NCBI RefSeq assembly: GCF_004022705.2
Contig: NZ_RZOY02000001.1
Coordinates: 378,956-442,955 of the forward strand
From: Mesorhizobium sp. M2D.F.Ca.ET.226.01.1.1
GTDB taxonomy: Bacteria; Pseudomonadota; Alphaproteobacteria; Rhizobiales; Rhizobiaceae
DNA length: 64,000 nt
Direction of reading: 5' to 3'
Part shown: piece by piece, positions 44,929 through 53,044 of the stretch
Layout of the letters: the number at the start of each line of letters is the position of its first letter
Numbering within the stretch: position 1 is the first letter of the stretch
Position numbers and translations under genes: made by a program
The notes under the pieces: generated by a model
What the model saw: the letters and a program-made list of their open reading frames with translations, nothing else
Told to the model about the DNA's origin: nothing
Database searches by the model: none

Positions 44929-45003
44929 TCGTCCTCGGATTCCTGCCGGGCGAAGACCGGGCCGGGCCGTGCGGCCAGCGCCCGATCCCTAGGCCCGGTC
45001 GCC

Positions 45004-46026
45004 TTACTTGCTGAGCAGGTTCTGCTTGACCCAATCCAGCGAGTAGCTCGGGCTGATGATCTGGCCGCCGGGCAGCTTGGCGTAATCCTTCAGGTTGCCG
45101 GTATCGACGGTTGCCACCGGCATGATCATCAGCTTCGGCGCCTTGGCGCCCTTGAGCAGCGACAGCCCGAGCCAGAAGGCGGCGCCGCCGATGCCCGGCG
45201 TGGTGTTCATGGACACGGTCTGGTAGCCGTTCTTGGCATTCTCCTCGGCCCACCATTTGACGAAGTCGGTGCCGCCACCTCCTTCGATGACCGGCATCTT
45301 GTCCTTGTAGTCGCCGCCATACTGGACGAAGGCCTGGGCGATGCCGACATCGTCACTGCCGCCCTGGCCGAGCACGGCATCGACATGCGGCAGCGAGGGC
45401 AGCACGTTGGCGATCGCCGACTGCGCCACCGATGCCGTCGCCTGGCCGTAGACGGTCGCGACCACCTTGATGTCCGGATACTTGGCCAGCACCGACTGCT
45501 GCGCGTTGAACATGTCGTTGTCGGGCGCCGAGCCCTTCACGCCGCGCACCTGAATGACGTTGCCCTTGCCGCCAAGCATCTTGAAGACGGCTTCCGCCTG
45601 GGCGGCCTTGTAGCCCTTGAAGTCGAAATTGAGCTGGTAGTTGCAGGGCGCCGAAGCAACCGAATCGAAGGAGATAACGATGATGCCGGCCTTGCAGGCC
45701 TTTTCGATGATGCCGTTGACCGCGGTCTCCGAGGCGGCGTCAACGGCGAGAACGTCGACCTTCTTCAGGATCAGTTCGGCGATCTGGCTGTTCTGCTGCG
45801 CGACCGAGCCGTCGCCGTTCATGACGATGTAGTCGGCGATCTGTCCGGCGGCCTTAGCTTCCTTGGCCGAAGCCTCGAAAGCCTCCACCATCTGATGACG
45901 CCAGGTATTGCCGTAATAGGCATTGGCCAGCGCGATGACCGGCGCGTCCGGAGACGCCATTGCCGGCAGCGCGGCAGCACTTGCCAGCGCGGCGCCGGCT
46001 AGCGCCGCAACGATTGAAAATCTCAT
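45004..46026 (-). CDS. Periplasmic sugar-binding protein, second CUT2 transporter
   Basis: 340 residues from MRFSIVAALAGAALASAAAL, signal cleavage after AMA. Mature features: IALANAYYGNTWRHQMVEAF, LILKKVDVLAVDAASETAVN, IVISFDSVASAPCNY, DAVLGQGGSDDVGIAQAF. Binds an unknown sugar or sugar acid; apionate, another apiose-related compound or a tetritol are possibilities. GGGAGGAATACA precedes ATG 46026, and the strongest NanR-like site lies 66 bases upstream. Confidence 0.88.
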   Translation of the reverse strand: MRFSIVAALAGAALASAAALPAMASPDAPVIALANAYYGNTWRHQMVEAFEASAKEAKAAGQIADYIVMNGDGSVAQQNSQIAELILKKVDVLAVDAASETAVNGIIEKACKAGIIVISFDSVASAPCNYQLNFDFKGYKAAQAEAVFKMLGGKGNVIQVRGVKGSAPDNDMFNAQQSVLAKYPDIKVVATVYGQATASVAQSAIANVLPSLPHVDAVLGQGGSDDVGIAQAFVQYGGDYKDKMPVIEGGGGTDFVKWWAEENAKNGYQTVSMNTTPGIGGAAFWLGLSLLKGAKAPKLMIMPVATVDTGNLKDYAKLPGGQIISPSYSLDWVKQNLLSK

Positions 46027-46091
46027 TGTATTCCTCCCAGAAAGACCACAGGGCACGGCGCATCCACTCAGGATCACGCCATGTCATATAC

Positions 46092-46103
46092 ACATTATAC
46101 CAG
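46092..46103 (-). promoter_or_regulatory. NanR-like operator, site 4 (CTGGTATAATGT)
   Basis: Read on the minus strand as TTGGTATACTGGTATAATG: two TGGTATA units in tandem, the closest match in the window to the repeat bound by E. coli NanR. 66 bases before the binding-protein start. Opposite orientation to sites 1-3. Confidence 0.65.
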
Positions 46104-46273
46104 TATACCAATTAGGCAAGCGCTCTTCGGTGCATTCTGGGTGGGATAGGATGGCAAGGGCGCCAGGCGCACGGCCCAAGCGGACGGATCACGAAGCAGC
46201 AGAACGCCGCTCGAAGATCTCGGGTGGATCGTTTCGGTTAAGCGGACAGGTCGGATTTCACTGCCGCGGGATC

Positions 46274-47212
46274 CTAGCTACGGGGCGACAGCGCCCACCT
46301 GCCCGCATCGATGAACGGCGCCCAATAGTCAACCGACTCGCGGATCATGGCCACGACCTGGTGATCGACCGGCTCGCGCTCGCGGAACGACAACTCGAGG
46401 CAAATCTCGTTGTCGGTGCCGCCGCCGCGCCGAACCGTCTCCAACAGTTTTTGCGGGGTTATGCGGCCGTCCTTGTTGTAGGCGGCGGTGAACGGCCAGT
46501 GGCCGCCCTTGTTCATCGACGATTGCTTGATGTGGATGATTGGCGATTGTCTCGGGAAAGCCTCGGCCCAGGCATAGGGGTCGACATCGTCGGGATTGCT
46601 CGACGTGACATCGCCGTGGTCGATGTCGACCATCATCAACAGCGGAATGGACAGATTGGCCGCCTCGATTTGCTCGTGCAGCGCCCGGCAATTCTCGATG
46701 GTGTGGCCGAATTCGCGGCCGACCGACATCGGCTCCCAGAACAGATAGGTCAGTCCGGCCGCCTTGGCATGTTCGGCCACCTCGCGCCAGCACTCCATGG
46801 CTATGTCGAGCAGCCGGGCGCGGCGCTTGGGATCGTCATAGTCTTGGTGGGTGAAGATGGCGAACTGCGTGCCCATGCTTGTGGCGCCCAGTTCGGCCGA
46901 GATGTCGGCGAAAATCTTGAACCAGTCGACATAGTAGCGGCGTACATCGGAATCCGGATGGCCGAAATGGTTGAGCCTGCCATAGGGGCCGGTCATGCCC
47001 GACGTGACGCGCACGCCGGTACGATCCAAAGCGGCGCGGAACAGGCGGATGAATTTCGCGATCGTCGCCGCCGGCCAGCCCGGATTGACGAACTCATGCG
47101 TGAGCTGGACATCCCTGATGCCGATGTCATAGGCGATCGCGTCGATCAGGTCGTCGGGATCGGCGAAGCGGTTGACCAGCGGATTGGTGTTGAGGGACAG
47201 CGTAAAAGCCAT
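46274..47212 (-). CDS. eryC: EryC-like tetrulose-phosphate racemase/isomerase (xylose isomerase-like TIM barrel)
   Basis: 312 residues: FTLSLNTNPLVNRFADPDDL, IDAIAYDIGIRDVQLTHEFV, RVTSGMTGPYGRLNHFGHPD, LLMMVDIDHGDVTSSNPDDV. AP-endonuclease-2/xylose-isomerase fold with Glu, Asp and His metal ligands. EryC of Brucella and rhizobia starts almost the same way and interconverts L- and D-3-tetrulose 4-phosphate (erythrulose 1-phosphate). It is the last gene of the long eryD operon, 15 bases after the HAD phosphatase gene. No clear terminator seen in 46104-46273. Confidence 0.82.
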   Translation of the reverse strand: MAFTLSLNTNPLVNRFADPDDLIDAIAYDIGIRDVQLTHEFVNPGWPAATIAKFIRLFRAALDRTGVRVTSGMTGPYGRLNHFGHPDSDVRRYYVDWFKIFADISAELGATSMGTQFAIFTHQDYDDPKRRARLLDIAMECWREVAEHAKAAGLTYLFWEPMSVGREFGHTIENCRALHEQIEAANLSIPLLMMVDIDHGDVTSSNPDDVDPYAWAEAFPRQSPIIHIKQSSMNKGGHWPFTAAYNKDGRITPQKLLETVRRGGGTDNEICLELSFREREPVDHQVVAMIRESVDYWAPFIDAGRWALSPRS

Positions 47213-47227
47213 GGCTTCACCTCTTGC

Positions 47228-48094
47228 TCAGACCTGCCAGACGAAGCGCGGCAGGATGAAGTCCGGCCGGGCGTCGTGACGCGCAAACAGTTCGTCGAGT
47301 TGCTGACCGCTCATTTCGGCCAGTATGCCCGAACGCACCAGCGCCGACGACAGGCCTGCGCCCGATGCGCCGGCTATGTCGTGTTCGATACTGTCGCCGA
47401 TACCGACAACGCGTTCGCGCGGCGGGTTGCCCAACATTGCGAGCGCCGCGTCATAGATCGGCCTATGCGGCTTGCCGATCCATTCGACGTTGCCGCCCAG
47501 TTCCTCGTAGAGTTCGGCGATCCTGCCGGCGCCGAAACGCTGACCCGATTTCGTCAGCATGATCCTGTCGGGATTGGTGCACAGGCAGGGCACGCCGGAG
47601 ACCGCGGCAGGGGCCAGCATCTCGCGATAGTGATCGAGCTCGAAACGGTCACCCTCGCTTGCCGAAAGCAGGATGATTTCGGCCCGGCCGGCGTCGTCGA
47701 CCAGCACGATGTCGAGGCCGTCGACGGCACTCGTGTCGCCATCGCGCGCAATCAGCAGGCAGCGCGTGCCGCGGGGGAGACCGGGCTGCCCGGCCAGCCC
47801 GGCAAAGCGCCGCCAGGCGACTTCGCCGGAACTGACGAAGACGTCCCAGGAGCCGCGCTCGAAGCCGAGTCTGACAAGGCGATCCTCGTTAGGCGCCGCA
47901 CGCTTGCCGGAATTGGACAGAAGCACCACGGATTTTCCAGCGGCCTTCAGCTTCGACAGCGCTGCGATTGCTCCCGGATAGGCGACGCTGCCATCATGCA
48001 GGACGCCGAATTGATCGACAATGAAATGATCGTAGCGGCCGGCCAGGTCGGCGAGATCGCGCAGCGTCACGGGTTTCATTGCCGCGGTGCTCAT
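47228..48094 (-). CDS. HAD-superfamily class IIA hydrolase
   Basis: 288 residues. Motif I is FIVDQFGVLHDG, in which the usual DxDGVL first pair is altered to DQFG (nucleophile Asp kept). Then VVLLSNSGKRAAPNEDRLVR (motif II), the Lys in WIGKPHRPIYDAAL and the metal Asp in VVGIGDSIEHDIAGASGAGL. Class IIA HAD phosphatases of the NagD type remove phosphate from sugar phosphates. It overlaps the FGGY kinase gene by 4 bases, so kinase and phosphatase are made together. Confidence 0.85.
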   Translation of the reverse strand: MSTAAMKPVTLRDLADLAGRYDHFIVDQFGVLHDGSVAYPGAIAALSKLKAAGKSVVLLSNSGKRAAPNEDRLVRLGFERGSWDVFVSSGEVAWRRFAGLAGQPGLPRGTRCLLIARDGDTSAVDGLDIVLVDDAGRAEIILLSASEGDRFELDHYREMLAPAAVSGVPCLCTNPDRIMLTKSGQRFGAGRIAELYEELGGNVEWIGKPHRPIYDAALAMLGNPPRERVVGIGDSIEHDIAGASGAGLSSALVRSGILAEMSGQQLDELFARHDARPDFILPRFVWQV

Positions 48095-49365
48095 AGCAAG
48101 CCCGCCGTGCGCGCGCCCTGCAGCGCCAGCCTTGCCGTACCGGCCGCCGCCTCCTCGGAAAGCGCTTCGAAAAAAGGCACGCGCAGTTGCCTCTCACGGA
48201 TTGCCGTCCACACCGGATTGCGGGCGCCGCCACCAACGCTGCGGACGGAACGCAGCGCCGGCCCACCGAGATCGGCAAGTTGCCGGTAGCCGCTAGTCTC
48301 GATGGCGGCAATGCCTTCCAGCATCGCCTGCAGGAACAGCGCGTCGTCGGCCGGGCGCGGATCGAGGCGCGGCGCGAGGCCCGCATCGGCGATCGGAAAA
48401 CGCTCGCCGGTGCCGATCAATGGGTAATAGTCGAGGCCGGTCGGTCGGTCCGGATCGACCGATCCGGAGAGCTCGACGATGCGCTCGACGGGGAAGAAAT
48501 GCGCCAGCACCTTGCCGCCGGTGTTCGACGCACCGCCGGCCAGCCACGCGTCGCCGATGCGATGGCTGTAGATGCCGAATTGCGGCGCGAACAGCGGCTT
48601 TTCGCAGAGCACCTTCAGAGTCAGCGAGGAACCAAGAGCCGTGACGGCGTCACCGACATCCTTCGCTCCCGTGGCGAGGAAGGAAGCGCAGCCATCGGTG
48701 GTGCCAGCGACTACTGCCACATCGCCGGGCAGGCCGAAACGCTGCGCGCTGCCCGGGCTGATCGTGCCGAATGGCTTACCCGGCGCGACGACATCTGGCA
48801 GCAAGGCCAGATCTGCGCCTGTCCTGGCGAGCCAATCGGGCCAGCCACGTCGCACAGGGTCATAGCCGGTCTTCAGTGCATTGTTCTCGTCGCTGACGTC
48901 GAAGCGGCCGCAGAAGCGGCCAGCGATCCAGTCGGCCTGATGGAGAACCCGCGCCGGCCTCGCCCCCTTCTGGAACCGCAGCAGCTTGGCAAGTCCCGAG
49001 GTGGCGCCATGGGCCGCGCTCTGAGGCGGCGCATCGTCGGCGATCGCCGAAAGGATCGTAGCGTCGTCGACCTTGTCGGAATACATCAGCGCCCGGCCGA
49101 GCGGCCCGCCGGCCGCATCGACCGGCAGCATCGTGCCCGAGGTGCCGTCGACGGCAAGCGCGCGAACATTCCTTGCGTCGACCAGGCGAAGCAGTGCGTC
49201 GATCGCGGCCTCGACCGCGCGCCACCAGTTGGCGGGGTCCCGCCAGTCGGTGCCGAAATCGGCCAGCGCGACGCCGGCCTGGGCCTGGATTGCGAAACCA
49301 GGATCCATGGCGACGGCGCGCACACCCGAGGTGCCGACGTCGATGCCGACGACCACAGCCGTCAT
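48091..49365 (-). CDS. FGGY-family carbohydrate kinase
   Basis: 424 residues: ADP/phosphate loop VVVGIDVGTSGVRAVAMDPG, catalytic Asp region VLHQADWIAGRFCGRFDVSD, second loop VVAGTTDGCASFLATGAKDV, and SVGGGARNPVWTAIRERQLR near the C-terminus. Shorter than typical xylulokinases (~480-500). Substrate unknown; together with the class II aldolase and HAD phosphatase it could handle a ketose such as L-ribulose or another polyol-derived sugar. ATGA overlaps on both sides show tight coupling. Confidence 0.88.
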   Translation of the reverse strand: MTAVVVGIDVGTSGVRAVAMDPGFAIQAQAGVALADFGTDWRDPANWWRAVEAAIDALLRLVDARNVRALAVDGTSGTMLPVDAAGGPLGRALMYSDKVDDATILSAIADDAPPQSAAHGATSGLAKLLRFQKGARPARVLHQADWIAGRFCGRFDVSDENNALKTGYDPVRRGWPDWLARTGADLALLPDVVAPGKPFGTISPGSAQRFGLPGDVAVVAGTTDGCASFLATGAKDVGDAVTALGSSLTLKVLCEKPLFAPQFGIYSHRIGDAWLAGGASNTGGKVLAHFFPVERIVELSGSVDPDRPTGLDYYPLIGTGERFPIADAGLAPRLDPRPADDALFLQAMLEGIAAIETSGYRQLADLGGPALRSVRSVGGGARNPVWTAIRERQLRVPFFEALSEEAAAGTARLALQGARTAGLL

Positions 49366-50432
49366 TGCAATGTCCCGCTGCGCCGATTGAGCTCCTGGCG
49401 GTACTTTTCGGCATCCCAGTTCAAAAGCTCGGCATTCTCGTGCGGGCTCAGATAGTTGACGCGCGCGCCTGGATCGATGCGCGAGGCGACGTCGGCGAGG
49501 CAGCGCGCCATCGCCTCTGCGCCGGCATTGGCGTCGCTGCGCATCAGGATGCCCTTGCCGGGGAACAGGATCGATGCCGGCGACGGCTGGCCAGTTTCCC
49601 TCGTCCTCGCCACCACGGCGGCGGCGTTCTCGTTCGGTCCGGCAATCACCGAGCCGACGCCAAGGAAAATGACGTGGTCTGGATAGAGGCTGCCCGAGGC
49701 TGCAATGCGGCAGCTGGCGAGATCGGTCGCGGCGGCATGCGCCTCGATCGCCACGGGAAGGCGGTAGTCGCTGCCCATGCCCAGCCTGATCAGCGCGTCG
49801 ATGTCGGCTGCCGGCGCAACACGCGGCGGGCGGCTGAGCAGGCCGGAAACGCGCCTCAGCAACAAATTGGCCTCGGCGAGGGTGTCGGCGGCGACAACCA
49901 GTCCGTGATTGCCGAGCACCAGCACATCGGTACGAGGCTTCAGCCGCTCGGCAATGCCTTGCGCCAGCGGCAGGCCCGGCCGGCGATACGGCACGAAGAC
50001 CCAGTCCAGCCCGCGCAGGCGCTCGGCGAGCAAAGCTTCCGCATTGGCCTGCACGGCAATCGCAATGGTCTCGACGCAATGGACGTGGACGACGATCCTT
50101 TGCGGCAGCAGCGCATGCACCGTCGTCTCGATCGAAGGCCGCAGGCGATGCGGATTGAGGTCGGCCGGCGTGAACTGGTCGGCCTTCTCGGCCGCCGGGC
50201 TGCGGTGGGCGACCGCCTCGAGCAAGGGCGCCAGTTCCACCGGCACCATGATGTCGCTGGTGGCTGCATTCATCAGCCAGGTGCCTGACGCCTTGATCCA
50301 CAACAGGCCGGCCTGTTTGAGGGAGGTGTTGCCACCGGCGCCCTGGACCAGCAGGGGATCGGCGCCGACGCTGGCCGACAGCACGCGCAGCGCCCGCAAC
50401 TCGGCGTCTTCCTGATCGATCCGAACAACCAT
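49362..50432 (-). CDS. Class II aldolase/adducin-family protein
   Basis: 356 residues. Class II aldolase signature in LLVQGAGGNTSLKQAGLLWI and the zinc His pair in IVVHVHCVETIAIAVQANAE, with a third His in VLGNHGLVVAADT. The pattern resembles the aldolase part of rhamnulose-phosphate aldolase/dehydrogenase proteins, with a C-terminal extension after residue ~220. Probably cleaves a ketose 1-phosphate to dihydroxyacetone phosphate and an aldehyde. Joined to eryB by TGATG and to the FGGY gene by ATGA. Confidence 0.82.
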   Translation of the reverse strand: MVVRIDQEDAELRALRVLSASVGADPLLVQGAGGNTSLKQAGLLWIKASGTWLMNAATSDIMVPVELAPLLEAVAHRSPAAEKADQFTPADLNPHRLRPSIETTVHALLPQRIVVHVHCVETIAIAVQANAEALLAERLRGLDWVFVPYRRPGLPLAQGIAERLKPRTDVLVLGNHGLVVAADTLAEANLLLRRVSGLLSRPPRVAPAADIDALIRLGMGSDYRLPVAIEAHAAATDLASCRIAASGSLYPDHVIFLGVGSVIAGPNENAAAVVARTRETGQPSPASILFPGKGILMRSDANAGAEAMARCLADVASRIDPGARVNYLSPHENAELLNWDAEKYRQELNRRSGTLQ

Positions 50433-51946
50433 CAGCCGGCCTTCGCCAATCGGTTGGCGCACCAATCCTCGAAGGTAGCTCGCTCAGCAGTCGACATATG
50501 CAGTCCGTGCTTGGTGCGGCGGTCGAGAATATCGGCCGCGGTCGACGCCCACTCATGCTCGAGGAGATAGGCGGCCTCGCGTTCGAAGAAGTCCCTGCCG
50601 AAGCGCCGCCCGAGATCGTCAAGCGAGCCGGCGCCGCCGACCAGGGCGCGGGCGCGGGTGCCATAAAGCCGGCCGTAATGCTTGAGCAAGGAAGCAGGCA
50701 TCCACGGATAGTCGCGACCGAGATCGCCGAGGAACTGCTCGAAATCGGCGTTGGCGATGTCGCCGCCCGGCAAATGCGCTTTCGCAGTCCAGGCTTTGCC
50801 CATCTTCGGCAAGAAGGGCTCGATGCGATCCAGCGCGTGCTCGGCGAGCTTGCGAAAGGTGGTGATCTTGCCGCCGAACACCGAGAGCAGCGGCGCATGG
50901 CCGGACGGCGCGTCAAGCTCGAAGATATAGTCGCGCGTCACCGCGCTCGGATTGTCGGCGTTGTCGTCGTAGAGCGGCCTGACACCTGAGAAGGAATAGA
51001 CGACATCGGTGCGGGCGAGCCCGCGCTTGAAGTAGCGGTTGACGACCTTGATCAGGTAGTCGATCTCGCTTTCGTCAGCTTTGACGTCCTCCGGCCGCCC
51101 CTCATAGGGAATGTCGGTGGTGCCGATCAGCGCCAGATCGTTCTGGTAGGGGTTGATGAAGATCACCCGCTTGTCGTTGTTCTGAACAAGATAGGCCTGC
51201 CGCCCTTCCCAGAATTTCGGCACGACGATGTGGCTGCCCTTGACCAGGCGCACATTGCGCTTGGAGTTCTGGCCGGCGACGCGGTTGACGACATCGTTGA
51301 CCCAGGGCCCGGCGGCATTGATCAGCGCCCTCGCCCGCACCATTGTCTTCACGCCGGTGCCGCCGTCGCGCATCTCTACGACCCACAGGCCATTCTCACG
51401 GCGCGCGGCGGTGCAGGCGGTGCGGGTCAGGACCTTGGCTCCGCGCTGCGCAGCGTCGAGCGCGTTGATGACCACCAGCCTGGCATCGTCGACCCAGCAA
51501 TCGGAATATTCAAAGCCGCGCTTGAAGGCGTCCTTGATCGGCGCGCCCTCAGGCGCGGTACGAAGATTGAGCATTCGAGTAGCAGGCAGCCGCTTGCGGC
51601 CGCCGAGATGGTCGTAGAGGAACAGGCCCAACCGCACCAGCCAGGCTGGCCGATCGTCCGGACTGTGCGGCAGCACGAAGCGCATCGGCCAGATGATGTG
51701 CGGAGCGGATTCGAGCAACACCTCGCGCTCGATCAGCGCCTCGCGCACCAGGCGGAACTCGTAATATTCGAGATAGCGCAGGCCGCCATGGACGAGCTTG
51801 CCAGAGCGGGAACTGGTGCCTTCGGCGAGATCGTCCTTCTCGCACAGTATGACGGACAGGCCGCGTCCAGCGGCATCGCGCGCGATGCCGGCGCCATTGA
51901 CGCCGCCGCCGATGACGAAGAGGTCGACGATGTCGCTATCGCCGCT
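50432..51946 (-). CDS. eryB: GlpD-family FAD dehydrogenase, probable EryB
   Basis: 504 residues: FAD-binding DLFVIGGGVNGAGIARDAAG, SVILCEKDDLAEGTSSRSGK, LVHGGLRYLEYYEFRLVREA, and ALIGTTDIPYEGRPEDVKAD. Normal length for GlpD. In erythritol loci this protein, EryB, oxidises L-erythritol 4-phosphate to L-3-tetrulose 4-phosphate at the membrane; without the eryA/eryD context it would be called glycerol-3-phosphate dehydrogenase. ATG 51946 chosen; the longer upstream frame is antisense-like low-complexity sequence. Confidence 0.85.
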   Translation of the reverse strand, partial: SGDSDIVDLFVIGGGVNGAGIARDAAGRGLSVILCEKDDLAEGTSSRSGKLVHGGLRYLEYYEFRLVREALIEREVLLESAPHIIWPMRFVLPHSPDDRPAWLVRLGLFLYDHLGGRKRLPATRMLNLRTAPEGAPIKDAFKRGFEYSDCWVDDARLVVINALDAAQRGAKVLTRTACTAARRENGLWVVEMRDGGTGVKTMVRARALINAAGPWVNDVVNRVAGQNSKRNVRLVKGSHIVVPKFWEGRQAYLVQNNDKRVIFINPYQNDLALIGTTDIPYEGRPEDVKADESEIDYLIKVVNRYFKRGLARTDVVYSFSGVRPLYDDNADNPSAVTRDYIFELDAPSGHAPLLSVFGGKITTFRKLAEHALDRIEPFLPKMGKAWTAKAHLPGGDIANADFEQFLGDLGRDYPWMPASLLKHYGRLYGTRARALVGGAGSLDDLGRRFGRDFFEREAAYLLEHEWASTAADILDRRTKHGLHMSTAERATFEDWCANRLAKAG

Positions 51947-51995
51947 CATCCCAATCGAGCCCCGGTGCCGGTTTGCCGCGTCATCGCCGCCGCCG

Positions 51996-53036
51996 TCAGC
52001 ACGGATTGACCGGTGGCAGGCCGGCCAGATAGCGGCGCACTTCCTCGGCCGCCTGCTCGGCGGCATAGGTGACGGTGCGCACCGAAGCGCCGGCAATATG
52101 CGGCGTCAGCGTCACATTCGGCAGCTGCAGCAGCGGCCAGTCGGCAGGCACGGGCTCGACCGCGAAGGTTTCCAGCATGGCGCTGGCGATCTGGCCCGAG
52201 GCCAGCGCGTCGTAGAGCGCGTCATAGTCGACCAGCGGCCCGCGCGCGGTATTGATGAAGATCACGCCGGGCTTCATCCTGGCGATGGTGTCCTTGTTGA
52301 CCAGGCCACGGGTCTCCTCGGTGACGCGAGGATGGATCGTGACTACGTCGGAGCGGCCGAGCAGGTCGTCCAGCGCGACGAGCTCGACGCCGGCATTCCT
52401 GTCTTCCGCGCTCAGTTGCACATAGGGGTCGCAGACCAGGATGCGGCAGCCGAAGGCGCGCAGCAGGCACACGACCTTGGTGCCGATATTGCCATAGCCG
52501 ACGACGCCGACCGTCATTTCGCTGAGCTCGCGGCCGGTGCGGTCCGCGCGGTAGAGATCGCCGCGCCACTCGCCCTTGCGCAGCGCCTCATGACCGACGC
52601 GGATCAGCCGCGTCTCGGCGAGGATGGCGCCGATGGTGAATTCGGCGACCGCGCTGGCATTACGTCCAGGGACGTTGACGACGCGAATGCCATGGGCCCT
52701 GGCGGCGGCCATGTCGATGTTGATCGGACCGCCGCGCGAGACCGCGACCAGCTTTAGTCCCGGCAGACGCTGCATCATGCCTTCCGAGAGCGGCGCCAGT
52801 TGGGTGACCAGGATCTCGGCATCGCCGATGAAGTCCACCACATCGTCCGGCCGACCGAAATATTCCTTGACCTTGTCGAGACCGAGCGCCGGATTTCCGA
52901 ACTCCATCGGCTCGTCCGGCCAGGCCGTCTCCAGCGAGCGAATGTCGAGGCTGTTGCCGCAGGCCTTCTCGATCTCCGAGCGGAACACTTCCGGAAGCAT
53001 GAAACGGTCGCCGATGATCGCAATCTTTTTGTGCAT
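51996..53036 (-). CDS. D-isomer-specific 2-hydroxyacid dehydrogenase
   Basis: 346 residues from MHKKIAIIGDRFMLPEVFRS. NAD motif VGVVGYGNIGTKVVCLLRAF, catalytic Arg in VAVSRGGPINIDMAAARAHG and INTARGPLVDYDALYDALA, and His in NVTLTPHIAGASVRTVT. Related to phosphoglycerate and hydroxypyruvate dehydrogenases. Not part of the known erythritol route; glycolate- or tetronate-related acids are possible substrates. It starts 8 bases after the eryA stop, inside the eryD operon. Confidence 0.88.
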   Translation of the reverse strand: MHKKIAIIGDRFMLPEVFRSEIEKACGNSLDIRSLETAWPDEPMEFGNPALGLDKVKEYFGRPDDVVDFIGDAEILVTQLAPLSEGMMQRLPGLKLVAVSRGGPINIDMAAARAHGIRVVNVPGRNASAVAEFTIGAILAETRLIRVGHEALRKGEWRGDLYRADRTGRELSEMTVGVVGYGNIGTKVVCLLRAFGCRILVCDPYVQLSAEDRNAGVELVALDDLLGRSDVVTIHPRVTEETRGLVNKDTIARMKPGVIFINTARGPLVDYDALYDALASGQIASAMLETFAVEPVPADWPLLQLPNVTLTPHIAGASVRTVTYAAEQAAEEVRRYLAGLPPVNPC

Positions 53037-53044
53037 GCTACTTC

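Noticed and set aside
42458..45256. N-terminal extension of the permease at 41417 to a 1279-codon frame
   Set aside because: The extension runs out of frame through the ATPase-permease fusion gene; the real start with ATGA overlap is at 42457.
43426..46002. 858-codon plus-strand open frame opposite the ABC transporter genes
   Set aside because: Antisense shadow of GC-rich coding DNA; low-complexity Arg/Ala/Gly sequence with no domain.
45923..48289. 788-codon plus-strand open frame
   Set aside because: Opposite eryC and the HAD gene, both with strong motifs; no start signal or domain.
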